A stretch of DNA of 20,500 nucleotides from Firmicutes bacterium UBA1440 (lineage in GTDB: Bacteria > Bacillota > Clostridia > Peptostreptococcales > Anaerovoracaceae), in contig DCTM01000052.1 in NCBI GenBank assembly GCA_002329565.1, positions 93,433-113,932 of the forward strand, written 5' to 3'. Each line of letters starts with the position of its first letter. Position 1 is the stretch's first letter. The notes under the pieces are model-generated. The model searched no databases. It was not told the DNA's origin and saw nothing but the letters and a program-made list of their open reading frames with translations. This document shows positions 1 to 7,593 of this stretch, one piece after another. Both the position numbers and the translations under genes were made by a program.

Positions 1-91
1 GGTTGCTGCTTTGAATGCGCGGCCGCCGATACTTGTTATTGGCCCGAAGCAAAGAGAAACCTTGAAATTACTATATAAGAAGTTGGGATGA
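1..91 (+). CDS. C-terminal end of an unidentified protein (partial, 5' end outside window)
   Basis: An open frame entering from the left edge encodes about 29 residues, ending in the short basic tail KQRETLKLLYKKLG, and stops with TGA at 89-91. That stop overlaps the folP ATG (88-90) in an ATGA arrangement, which is typical of translational coupling, so this gene probably belongs to the same operon as folP and folB-folK. The visible residues are too few to identify the family. A folate gene such as folE would fit the context, but the tail does not let me recognise it, so no function is assigned. Confidence 0.6.
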   Translation, partial: VAALNARPPILVIGPKQRETLKLLYKKLG

Positions 92-903
92 ATCAGATGA
101 TAATCGGAAATAAGCGATTTGATATTGCAAATCACACCTATATCTTCGGTATACTTAATGTAACGCCGGATTCCTTTTTCGACGGAGGCAAGTTCAACGA
201 GCTCGATGCCGCACTGCGGCAAGCCTCACGCATGATTGAGGAAGGTGCCGATGTTTTGGATATAGGAGGGGAATCGACGAGGCCGGGACATACGGTCATA
301 AGCATCGAGGAGGAAACCGCCCGAGTTGTGCCGGTGATTGAGGCTGTGAAGGCGCGTTTTGATATACCGATCTCAGTGGATACCTACAAGAGCGAAGTGG
401 CACGGGCGGCGATCGCTGCGGGAGCCGATCTTGTCAACGACGTTTGGGGCCTGAAGTACGACTCAAAGATGGCAGGCTTGATTGCGGAGAGCGGCGTGGC
501 CTGTTGCTTGATGCACAACCGCAGTGACAGGGAATATACCGACTTCCTAACCGACTTTGAACAGGGCATGTCTGAGAGAGTGCGGTTGGCAGAAGATGCG
601 GGCATCGAAAAAAATAAAATTATTCTCGACCCCGGAATCGGCTTTGCTAAAAGTTTAGCGCAAAATTTAGAGGCGATTAAACGAGCCGACGTGCTCAAAA
701 AATTCGGTCTGCCCTTGTTGCTCGGCACATCGCGCAAGTCATTCATAGGAAAACTGTTGGATTGCGAGAAGGACGACCGACTTGAGGGCACTTTGGCGAC
801 GACGGCTTGGGCCGCTGCCAACGGCTATTCCTTTGTCAGGGTGCATGATGTAAAAGAAAACAAGCGCATCATCGTGATGACGGAAGCGATTTTGCGAGCA
901 TGA
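88..903 (+). CDS. folP: Dihydropteroate synthase
   Basis: The 271-residue protein has the full set of dihydropteroate synthase motifs. These are ILNVTPDSFFDGG (about residues 22-34), DIGGESTRPG (about 58-67), DLVNDVWG, LDPGIGFAKS, LLLGTSRKSFIG, and a C-terminal VRVHDVKE containing the Arg-x-His of the pterin/phosphate site. The enzyme joins 6-hydroxymethyl-7,8-dihydropterin diphosphate to p-aminobenzoate in the cytoplasm and is the sulfonamide target. Its length is normal for the family (about 260-280). The ATG at 88 overlaps the stop of the preceding gene, so coupling decides the start; an in-frame ATG at 97 is an alternative. The fused folB-folK gene follows after 66 bases, so the local order supplies the neighbouring pathway steps. 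No truncation is seen. Confidence 0.96.
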   Translation: MNQMIIGNKRFDIANHTYIFGILNVTPDSFFDGGKFNELDAALRQASRMIEEGADVLDIGGESTRPGHTVISIEEETARVVPVIEAVKARFDIPISVDTYKSEVARAAIAAGADLVNDVWGLKYDSKMAGLIAESGVACCLMHNRSDREYTDFLTDFEQGMSERVRLAEDAGIEKNKIILDPGIGFAKSLAQNLEAIKRADVLKKFGLPLLLGTSRKSFIGKLLDCEKDDRLEGTLATTAWAAANGYSFVRVHDVKENKRIIVMTEAILRA

Positions 904-969
904 CACGAAATAAGGCTGTAAATACAGAGCAAGCGGCAAGAGTATTGCGTGTTGAGAAAGGAGTTTTTT

Positions 970-1794
970 ATGGACTGCGTACGTATTAAAAATCTTGTTC
1001 TTCATGCGAATCATGGCATGTTTCCCGAAGAGAACACGCTCGGACAGAAGTTTGTGGTATCTGCGAACTTGTATGCCGATACGAGGGCGGCCGGACGCGC
1101 CGATGAAATAGATGATACGATTCACTATGGCGGCGTCTGTCACATGATAAAGGATTTCATGAAATCACATACTTACAAATTGTTGGAGGCAGTAGCCGAG
1201 AATATGGCCGAAATGCTGCTGCTGGAGCATGAAAATTTGCAGAAGGTGGAATTGGAGATTGAAAAGCCGTGGGCACCGATTGGCCTGACATTGGATACGG
1301 TTTCGGTGTCCATCACGAGGAGTCGCCACAGAGCGTATATCGCTCTCGGCTCGAATCTCGGCGACCGCGAGGCTTATTTGAATAAGGCAATCGAATCGTT
1401 TTCGTCTCTCAAGGGTTGCAAGGTACTCAAAGTCTCAGATTTTATCGAGACAGAACCGTACGGCGGCATTCCGCAGGAAAAATTCCTAAACGCGGTTATG
1501 GAGGTGGAGACACTGTTCGAACCGTACGAGTTGCTCGAACAATTGCATTGCATCGAGGCGGAAGCGCAGCGAGAACGCGATATTCACTGGGGACCGCGAA
1601 CATTGGATCTCGATATTCTCTTTTACGATGATGAAATTATCGATTTGCCGGACCTGCAAATTCCGCATCCGGACATACAGAACAGAGACTTTGTGCTCGA
1701 GCCCCTCATGCAGATTGCATCGCATATGCGTCACCCGTTGTTGAAGCTTACGGTGGCGGAATTGTTCAGTAATTTGAAATCCGTACGCAATTAA
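970..1794 (+). CDS. folBK: Bifunctional dihydroneopterin aldolase / HPPK (FolB-FolK fusion)
   Basis: This 274-residue protein joins two folate enzymes. Residues 1-119 are a dihydroneopterin aldolase domain with HG at 15-16, the acidic/Gln segment EENTLGQKF (20-28), Tyr53 and the catalytic-lysine motif KPWAPI (99-104). Residues 121-274 are 6-hydroxymethyl-7,8-dihydropterin pyrophosphokinase, with YIALGSNLGDR (123-133), PYGGIPQEKFLNAV, the RERDIHWGPRTLDLDIL core (201-217; Asp213 and Asp215 as magnesium ligands) and IPHPDIQNRDFVLEPL. Together they convert dihydroneopterin to the diphosphate that FolP uses. I chose the ATG at 970 because AAAGGAG (957-963) lies 6 bases before it. A GTG at 949 would add seven residues but lies upstream of that site. 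FolB-FolK fusions are known in Firmicutes. Confidence 0.93.
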   Translation: MDCVRIKNLVLHANHGMFPEENTLGQKFVVSANLYADTRAAGRADEIDDTIHYGGVCHMIKDFMKSHTYKLLEAVAENMAEMLLLEHENLQKVELEIEKPWAPIGLTLDTVSVSITRSRHRAYIALGSNLGDREAYLNKAIESFSSLKGCKVLKVSDFIETEPYGGIPQEKFLNAVMEVETLFEPYELLEQLHCIEAEAQRERDIHWGPRTLDLDILFYDDEIIDLPDLQIPHPDIQNRDFVLEPLMQIASHMRHPLLKLTVAELFSNLKSVRN

Positions 1795-1803
1795 TTTTTT
1801 AAT

Positions 1804-1838
1804 TCGACAAAAGATACTGAATGATGATATAATATAAT
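1804..1838 (+). promoter_or_regulatory. Putative sigma-A promoter for the HD gene and mreB
   Basis: TCGACA (1804-1809), 18 bases, then TATAAT (1828-1833). A second overlapping TATAAT lies at 1833-1838. It sits between the folB-folK stop and the next start codon at 1865, giving a short leader. The -10 is perfect and the -35 matches 4 of 6, so the call is moderate. Confidence 0.5.
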
Positions 1839-1864
1839 GATGTTAATGCGGGAGGATTTGTAGG

Positions 1865-2416
1865 ATGAGTATGACAAGAGAACAGGCATGGGAATTGTTG
1901 ACCGAATTTAACAAAGAGCCTTACCATCTGCAGCATGCAGAGACAGTGGAGGGCGTGATGAGATATTTTGCGCAGATACTGGGATACGGGGACGAAGTGG
2001 ACTTTTGGGGCATCGTCGGATTGTTGCACGATCTTGATTACGAGATGTATCCTGATTTGCACTGTATCAAGGAGCAAGAAATCATGAGGGAGCGCGGCAT
2101 TGATGAGAGAATCATCCATGCGACGGCGAGCCACGGTCACGGTCTGGTGCTCGACATGCCACCGGAGCACCAGATGGAGAAGGTACTTTATGCGGTCGAT
2201 GAATTGACGGGCTTGATCGGTGCAGCTATTATCTTGCGCCCATCCAAAAGCGTTCAGGATATGGACGTAAAATCACTTAAAAAGAAATTTAAGGACAAGC
2301 GCTTTGCGGCCGGATGCTCTCGTGACGTCATTGCGAAAGGCGCCGAGATGCTCGGTTGGGAGTTGGACAAACTGTTTGAGGAGACCCTCGCAGCAATGAA
2401 AACATTCTGTGACTAA
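1865..2416 (+). CDS. HD-domain metal-dependent phosphohydrolase family protein, function unknown
   Basis: The 183-residue cytoplasmic protein shows an HD-superfamily metal site: His24 in HLQHAETVEGVM, the HD pair at 55-56 in LLHDLDYE, further histidines at 85-92 (IIHATASHGHG) and Asp112 in AVDELTGLI. It is compact, with no GAF, PAS or regulator domain attached, and resembles the small uncharacterised HDIG-type hydrolases common in Clostridia. Whether it acts on nucleotides, cyclic nucleotides or something else cannot be read from the sequence. It starts at an ATG preceded by GGGAGGATTTGTAGG. The mreB-like gene begins 23 bases after its stop, so the two are probably cotranscribed from the promoter at about 1804-1838. 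The HD assignment is secure; the substrate is unknown. Confidence 0.85.
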   Translation: MSMTREQAWELLTEFNKEPYHLQHAETVEGVMRYFAQILGYGDEVDFWGIVGLLHDLDYEMYPDLHCIKEQEIMRERGIDERIIHATASHGHGLVLDMPPEHQMEKVLYAVDELTGLIGAAIILRPSKSVQDMDVKSLKKKFKDKRFAAGCSRDVIAKGAEMLGWELDKLFEETLAAMKTFCD

Positions 2417-2439
2417 AATATAAAAAGGAGAACGTGGAT

Positions 2440-3462
2440 ATGGGTTTTACAGATGAGGTCGGTATCGATTTAGGGACGGCCAATGTACTGGTGTATATTA
2501 AAGGAAAGGGCGTTGTTCTGAATGAGCCGTCAGTAGTGGCGATCAACAAGGACACGAACAATATTTTGGCCGTGGGGGAAGAAGCCAGACTGATGCTCGG
2601 CAGAACACCTGCCAATATCGTGGCGGTAAGGCCGCTTAAGGACGGCGTAATATCCGATTATGAGATAACCGAGCGAATGCTCAAATATTTTATCAGAAAA
2701 GCCTGCGGCACCAGCAGATTTTTTAAACCGAGAATAATGGTATGTGTACCGTCGGGTGTAACAGAGGTAGAGAAGAGAGCCGTTAAGGAAGCTGCCGTAC
2801 AAGCGGGAGGGAAGTCCGTATATTTGATGGAAGAACCCGTTGCGGCTGCCATCGGTGCAGGTCTTGACATTTCCAGACCGGATGGCATTATGGTCATCGA
2901 TATCGGCGGCGGTACGACGGATATCGCCGTGATTTCGCTTGGCGGCATAGTTGCCAGCACATCAGTTAAGCTGGCGGGCGACAAGTTTGATGAGGCCATC
3001 ATTCGCTATATGCGCAAAGAATACAAGCTTTACATCGGTGAGCGTACGGCGGAGGATCTGAAGATAAATGTGGGCACAGCCTTTCCGAGCGAAGAAGTTA
3101 CCACCAGAGAATGCAGAGGCCGGGACTTGGTTACAGGTTTGCCGAAGTCGATAGAAATTTCTTCCAAAGACATGCTCGAAGCCCTCGACGAAACGCTTCA
3201 CACCATTTGTGAGGCAGTACACAGTGTGCTGGAAAGGACGCCGCCGGAACTGGCAGCGGACATAAGCGAATCGGGCATCATGTTGACCGGCGGCGGTTCG
3301 CTTTTGCACGGAATCGACAAGAGAATCGAGCAGCGCACAGGGATTAAGGTCTTGATAGCGAATGATCCGCAGTCCTGCGTGGCGATCGGAACGGGCAGTG
3401 CGCTCGAACAGCTCGATGCCATTGAAAACAATTCCATGAACAAAAGGAAACCGTATATGTAA
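2440..3462 (+). CDS. mreB: Rod shape-determining actin MreB/Mbl
   Basis: The 340-residue bacterial actin carries all five nucleotide-site elements: phosphate-1 GIDLGTANVLVY (about 8-19), connect-1 EEPVAAAIGAGL, phosphate-2 DIGGGTTDIAVIS, LTGGGSLLHG, and the VPSGVTEVEKRAV segment. MreB-family filaments on the inner membrane face guide the peptidoglycan synthesis machinery and rod shape. The gene is not followed by mreC/mreD, so it is a solo copy that could be called Mbl as easily as MreB. I chose the ATG at 2440 because GGAG (2427-2430) is 9 bases upstream; a GTG at 2434 leaves only 3 bases and is unlikely. The C-terminal tail (NNSMNKRKPYM) is polar and short. It forms an apparent two-gene unit with the HD-domain gene. 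Confidence 0.92.
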   Translation: MGFTDEVGIDLGTANVLVYIKGKGVVLNEPSVVAINKDTNNILAVGEEARLMLGRTPANIVAVRPLKDGVISDYEITERMLKYFIRKACGTSRFFKPRIMVCVPSGVTEVEKRAVKEAAVQAGGKSVYLMEEPVAAAIGAGLDISRPDGIMVIDIGGGTTDIAVISLGGIVASTSVKLAGDKFDEAIIRYMRKEYKLYIGERTAEDLKINVGTAFPSEEVTTRECRGRDLVTGLPKSIEISSKDMLEALDETLHTICEAVHSVLERTPPELAADISESGIMLTGGGSLLHGIDKRIEQRTGIKVLIANDPQSCVAIGTGSALEQLDAIENNSMNKRKPYM

Positions 3463-3532
3463 TACTGTTTACCAATTTAATATGGTCAAAATGAATTTGA
3501 CCGTTGCGGCGTTGCCGCGAGGAAAACAGTAT
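3462..3532 (+). other. Predicted three-way-junction RNA element in the rlmL leader
   Basis: A closing stem ATACTGTTT (3462-3470) pairs perfectly with AAACAGTAT (3524-3532). It encloses two perfect hairpins: GGTCAAA/TTTGACC (3484-3490 with 3496-3502, 5-nt loop) and GCGGC/GCCGC (3506-3510 with 3514-3518, 3-nt loop). The first base overlaps the mreB stop codon. The whole lies just before a terminator-like hairpin and the rlmL start. I do not recognise it as a named riboswitch or leader class. The pairing is seen in the sequence; its existence as a functional RNA is inferred. Confidence 0.4.
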
Positions 3533-3571
3533 CGCATTGATCCCCGCTTATCGGAGATTGATATAAAAGAC

Positions 3572-3602
3572 AAAGCTCCCTGTTTTCGGCGGGGAGCTTT
3601 TT
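3572..3602 (+). terminator. Rho-independent terminator or attenuator between mreB and rlmL
   Basis: AAAGCTCCC (3572-3580) pairs with GGGAGCTTT (3592-3600) around an 11-nt loop, and the stem runs into a T tract (3598-3602). It would end the HD-mreB transcript. TCCCCGC (3541-3547) is the exact complement of GCGGGGA (3589-3595), so an alternative pairing could break this hairpin, which is the form of an attenuator for rlmL. Confidence 0.75.
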
Positions 3603-3624
3603 AAAACCACAAAAAGGAAAAGAT

Positions 3625-4776
3625 ATGAAACTGGAACTGATTGCAACCGCGACCTTCGGCCTTGAAGCTGTCGTGAAGAGAGAACTGGAAGCCCTGAATT
3701 GCAAAATCCTGAAATCTGAGGACGCGAAAATAACATTCATGGGTGATGAGCGCACTGTAGTACGCACCAATCTGTGGTTGCGCTGTGCGGATCGAGTGCT
3801 GCTCAAGATGGGAGAATTCAACGCGGAGACGTTCGAAGAGCTATTTCAGCAGACGAAGGCGTTACCGTGGGAGACATGGCTCATGCCCGATGCGAAATTT
3901 ATCGTTACAGGAACTTCGGTGAAGTCAAAACTGCACAGCGTACCGGCTTGCCAGAGCATCGCAAAAAAGGCGATTGTGGCGCGTCTGTCAGAGGTATACG
4001 GTATAGAAGAATTCCCGGAAACGGGTGCGCTCTATACAATCAAACTTACTTTGCTCAAGGACAGAGTTACGGTGACCATCGACACTACCGGACCGGGACT
4101 GCATAAGAGAGGTTATCGAGTGCAGGATGTGCAGGCGCCGATTAAAGAGACGTTGGCTGCCGCCATGGTTCAGCTGTCGTTTTGGAAGCCGGGCCGCCTT
4201 CTGGCAGATCCGTGTTGCGGCTCGGGCACCATTCCTATTGAGGCGGCGATGATAGGACGCAATATTGCTCCCGGGCTGAACCGCAGTTTTGTATGTGAGG
4301 AGTGGGAGTCCATACCCGCATCGATTTGGAAAGAGGAGCGAAAGGCCGCTTTCGAAGCCATCGACTATGACGCGGATATCCATATCTTGGGGTCTGATAT
4401 CAACAAGAATGCAATTATGGCCGCAAGGGAGAATGCGCTCGAAGCGGGCGTCGACGACTGTATCGACTTCCGCATCGCCGACGCCCGCGCTCTGCGTGCA
4501 GAGCAGTCCGGCGGGATCGTCATCACCAACCCGCCGTACGGCGAGCGCATCGGCGACCGCGAGGGAATCGCGGCTCTGTACAGCGGCTTTGCCGAATTCT
4601 TCAAAAAGAATCCGACTTGGTCGCTCTTCATGGTCACCACAGACAAGGAGGTCGAAGAAAAGGTCTTCGGGCGCGAAGCTGACCGCAGAAGAAAACTGTA
4701 CAACGGAAGGTTAGAGGTCTGCTATTACCAATTCCACGGGGAAAAAGAGGAAAGAAAAGATGGCGAAAAAAGCTAG
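3625..4776 (+). CDS. THUMP-domain class I SAM-dependent 23S rRNA guanine-N2 methyltransferase (RlmL/YpsC-like)
   Basis: The 383-residue protein opens with ATATFGLEAVVKRELEAL (the N-terminal ferredoxin-like part), followed by a THUMP RNA-binding domain to about residue 155. The Rossmann methyltransferase domain contains the SAM site DPCCGSGTIPIEAA (195-208), the acidic SDIN (257-260) and the catalytic NPPYGER motif (302-308) of N2-guanine methylases. Family knowledge points to m2G modification of large-subunit rRNA, corresponding to the N-terminal half of E. coli RlmL, without the RlmK half; this length is normal for Firmicute YpsC-type proteins. AAGGAAAAG precedes the ATG. Its last 17 bases overlap radA, so the two genes are coupled. 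A structured leader with a terminator precedes it. The exact target nucleotide is inferred. Confidence 0.9.
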   Translation: MKLELIATATFGLEAVVKRELEALNCKILKSEDAKITFMGDERTVVRTNLWLRCADRVLLKMGEFNAETFEELFQQTKALPWETWLMPDAKFIVTGTSVKSKLHSVPACQSIAKKAIVARLSEVYGIEEFPETGALYTIKLTLLKDRVTVTIDTTGPGLHKRGYRVQDVQAPIKETLAAAMVQLSFWKPGRLLADPCCGSGTIPIEAAMIGRNIAPGLNRSFVCEEWESIPASIWKEERKAAFEAIDYDADIHILGSDINKNAIMAARENALEAGVDDCIDFRIADARALRAEQSGGIVITNPPYGERIGDREGIAALYSGFAEFFKKNPTWSLFMVTTDKEVEEKVFGREADRRRKLYNGRLEVCYYQFHGEKEERKDGEKS

Positions 4777-6157
4777 AACAGTGTTTGTTTGCAACGAGTG
4801 TGGCTACGAGAGCGACAAGTGGATGGGACAGTGCATTTGCGGAGCATGGAACACGATGTTCGAGCAAAAGCTGCAGGCGACTGACGCCGCCGACAAGCGC
4901 GGCCGTGGCGCGACGGGCGACCGAAGTTGCAACGCAAAGGTGACGAAGCTTAAGGACGTAGTGTCGTCCTCCTTTACACGAATCGACACCGGCATAGGAG
5001 AGCTGAACCGGGTGCTGGGAGGCGGGCTGGTCAAGGGTTCGTTGACACTGATTTCGGGCGAGCCGGGTATCGGCAAATCGACGCTGATATTGCAGACGGC
5101 TGCAAACATAGCGGCGAGCAACGGCAGAGTGCTCTATGTCTCGGGCGAAGAATCCGAGGAGCAAATCAAACTGCGTGCCGACCGCGTCTGCAAGGGGGAT
5201 ATCGAAGAACTTTGCATTTTTGCAGAGACTAATATGGAGAACATTGAAGCGGCCTGCGAGGAATTTAAGCCGTCATTTGTGATCATAGACTCGATTCAAA
5301 CGATGTACACTGAGAGCCTCGAGGCCGCTCCCGGCAGTGTTTCGCAGGTACGGGCCTGCGGTAATCTGCTGATGCGCCTGGGCAAGGTCGCCGGCATCCC
5401 GATCTTTATCGTGGCTCATGTCACAAAAAGCGGTGAGCTGGCGGGACCGAAGATTGTCGAGCATCTCGTAGACTGTGTGCTCAGCTTTACCGGAGAACGG
5501 AGTCATGAGATGCGCATTTTGCGCTCTTTGAAGAATCGTTTCGGCACGACGAGCGAGATCGGCGCTTTTGAAATGGCAGAAGAGGGTTTGGTCGAGATTG
5601 AAAATCTCTCCAAGAGCTTTCTCGAAGGGATTACGGGCAACACCGACGGATCGGTGACGACGGCGGTTTACGAAGGCACACGACCGCTATTGTTGGAAAT
5701 CCAAGCGCTGACAGCGCCTACTAACATCGGTTTTGCGCGGCGCAGCACAATCGGTGCAGACTCCGCGCGTCTTAACATGATACTTGCAGTGCTCGAGCGC
5801 AAGGCAGGAGTGTCGCTGATCAACCAAGATGTGTACGTCAACATTGTTGGAGGGCTCAGACCGGAGGGAACATCGACAGATTTGGCGGTGGCATTGGCCG
5901 TGTATTCAAGCCATAAAGGACTCGCAGGCGACAGCGGCACATTGGCAATCGGAGAAATCGGACTGACCGGAGAACTGCGTACTGTGCAGAACTGCGACAA
6001 AATCATCCGTGAAGCGGCGCGCATGGGGTTCAAAAAAATGATTATGCCGGCCGGCAATCTCAGCAGGCTGGAAGCCAAAGGAGAGATACCGACCGGCATC
6101 AAGGCACAGGGTGCAAAGAACCTGCGCGATGCTATTTCACTTTATTTTTCTCTATAG
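4760..6157 (+). CDS. radA: DNA repair protein RadA
   Basis: The 465-residue protein has the RadA/Sms layout. There is an N-terminal zinc finger (Cys11, Cys14, Cys25, Cys27), a RecA-like ATPase core with Walker A GEPGIGKST (100-108), a Walker B region FVIIDSIQT (163-171), the RadA-specific KNRFG motif (248-252), and a C-terminal Lon-like domain ending near 465. RadA is a hexameric helicase-like motor that promotes branch migration in recombinational repair. The second zinc pair reads C-I-C rather than the usual C-x-x-C, one residue short. The ATG lies inside the 3' end of the rlmL-like gene, with GAGGAAAG just upstream. Its 3' end overlaps the convergent histidine kinase gene by 26 bases, and no terminator separates them. 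Confidence 0.96.
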   Translation: MAKKARTVFVCNECGYESDKWMGQCICGAWNTMFEQKLQATDAADKRGRGATGDRSCNAKVTKLKDVVSSSFTRIDTGIGELNRVLGGGLVKGSLTLISGEPGIGKSTLILQTAANIAASNGRVLYVSGEESEEQIKLRADRVCKGDIEELCIFAETNMENIEAACEEFKPSFVIIDSIQTMYTESLEAAPGSVSQVRACGNLLMRLGKVAGIPIFIVAHVTKSGELAGPKIVEHLVDCVLSFTGERSHEMRILRSLKNRFGTTSEIGAFEMAEEGLVEIENLSKSFLEGITGNTDGSVTTAVYEGTRPLLLEIQALTAPTNIGFARRSTIGADSARLNMILAVLERKAGVSLINQDVYVNIVGGLRPEGTSTDLAVALAVYSSHKGLAGDSGTLAIGEIGLTGELRTVQNCDKIIREAARMGFKKMIMPAGNLSRLEAKGEIPTGIKAQGAKNLRDAISLYFSL

Positions 6158-7559
6158 GTAGGGTGAACCAGAATGTACTTCCCTTCCCTATTTCACTCTC
6201 GACACCGAAATCGGCCTTGTGCAGTGAGAGCAGGTTTTTGACGATAGAGAGTCCAAGTCCTGTGCCCGTGGTTGTACGGACATGGTTGGTGCTCGCTTTG
6301 TAGTAACGGTTCCAAATATATTTTAAATCCTCCGGCGGGATACCCATACCGTGGTCAGTGACCTCGAAGCGTATCTTGCCGTGTGTTTTTTTGATAGAAA
6401 TGTAGACGGTCCTGTCGGAGCCGCAATATTTGATAGCATTGTTGAGTAGGTTGGAGATGACCTGCTTTATTTTCACCTCATCGCCGTTGACTGTAAATTT
6501 ATCGGGACAGTCGAAGAGGATAGTGTAGCCCTCCTGCTCGACGAGAACATCGTACGTTTTGATGATGGCTTCCGTAGCTTCTCTGATGTCAAACGGCGCG
6601 CGCTCAAGTGTGATTACGCCTGACTGAACACGAGACAGGGTGAGCATATCGGATACGAGCAGGTTAAGTCTGTCGGCTTCGTCGATAATGACCTGCAGGT
6701 GGCGCGAACGCTTTTCGGGGTTATCGCCCGATAAGTCACGAATCATCTCCGCATACGATTTGACCATCGTAAGCGGCGTGCGCAGATCGTGTGAAACGTT
6801 GGCAATCAAATCCTTCTGCAGGGTGCTGGCCTTCTCGAGTTCAATCGATGTATAGGTCAGCGTATCAGCCAGTTCGATGATCTCGGAATAGTGGTCACCT
6901 TTGAAGGTGATACCGTAGTTACCTTTGGCGAGCTGTTTGGCCGTCCTATTAATATTGCTTATCGGCTTGGTGATTCTGCTTGAAAAATATGCGCTCAGCA
7001 CCGCCGCGAGAATGATGGCAATAATGGTGACGTAGGTAAGCTGCTGCCTGAGAATGTTGATGGTTGAGGCGACCGGATACAACGGCGAGAACAGATACAG
7101 CACCGTGCCCGTATCGGGAGATCCGAGAATCTCGGCGTAGGCAAGGAGGTTGTATTCGCTCGACTTTTCAGGCATAATCAGCGAGACCGTGCCGTCTTCG
7201 GATTTCGCCAGCTCGTTCTTGAGAATTTCCAGCTCGCGCGCGTATGTGTAGACCGGCGTGCGGCTGTCAGACAAAGAAGGGTCGAAGATAGGGATTCCCA
7301 TGGTTTCGATGCGTATATGCATATCTGTGCCGTCAGAGATTTTATCGACGTTTTGGAGGAAGTTGTCACGCCCATACATTTGGTTGATGTCGACCGCGAC
7401 TCGGTTGACTTCGACAATCTTCATGTATTGATAGTAGTTTTTGAGAAAGACGACTTCAAGGAACCACAATATGCCGGTCACCAGGATAGCAAAAAGCGTA
7501 AAGTACAGCCAAAGCTTAAAGCTGAGGCTGCTCGTGTTGATCCATTTGTGCATACGCAT
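6132..7559 (-). CDS. Two-component sensor histidine kinase (HAMP-HisKA-HATPase)
   Basis: This is a membrane sensor kinase of about 475 residues. Membrane segments lie near residues 16-38 and 175-193 and flank an extracytoplasmic sensor of about 135 residues. A HAMP linker follows (about 193-243). HisKA has NVSHDLRTPLTM with phospho-acceptor His257. The ATPase domain has the N box NLLNNAIKY (from 370), DHGMGI (402) and GTGLGL (432). It should phosphorylate the adjacent OmpR-type regulator; the signal is not evident from the sensor sequence. A TTG at 7604, overlapping the regulator's stop by 11 bases, would add 15 residues and is a real alternative. I prefer the ATG at 7559 (or 7553) because the membrane segment then sits at the usual distance from the N-terminus. 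It is convergent with radA. Confidence 0.9.
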   Translation of the reverse strand: MRMHKWINTSSLSFKLWLYFTLFAILVTGILWFLEVVFLKNYYQYMKIVEVNRVAVDINQMYGRDNFLQNVDKISDGTDMHIRIETMGIPIFDPSLSDSRTPVYTYARELEILKNELAKSEDGTVSLIMPEKSSEYNLLAYAEILGSPDTGTVLYLFSPLYPVASTINILRQQLTYVTIIAIILAAVLSAYFSSRITKPISNINRTAKQLAKGNYGITFKGDHYSEIIELADTLTYTSIELEKASTLQKDLIANVSHDLRTPLTMVKSYAEMIRDLSGDNPEKRSRHLQVIIDEADRLNLLVSDMLTLSRVQSGVITLERAPFDIREATEAIIKTYDVLVEQEGYTILFDCPDKFTVNGDEVKIKQVISNLLNNAIKYCGSDRTVYISIKKTHGKIRFEVTDHGMGIPPEDLKYIWNRYYKASTNHVRTTTGTGLGLSIVKNLLSLHKADFGVESEIGKGSTFWFTLPIEKNKVK

Positions 7560-7593
7560 TGTACCTTGGTAATTGTTTCCCTCGTTGCCTTCG

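Noticed and set aside
3537..3567. Promoter TTGATC-N19-TATAAA ahead of rlmL
   Set aside because: The spacer is long, and the transcript would begin within the terminator hairpin, so it is not convincing.
3463..3624. RNase P RNA or a tetrahydrofolate riboswitch near rlmL or the fol genes
   Set aside because: The interval is far too short for RNase P RNA, and no conserved core of either RNA could be found. No riboswitch-like structure is visible before folP within the window.
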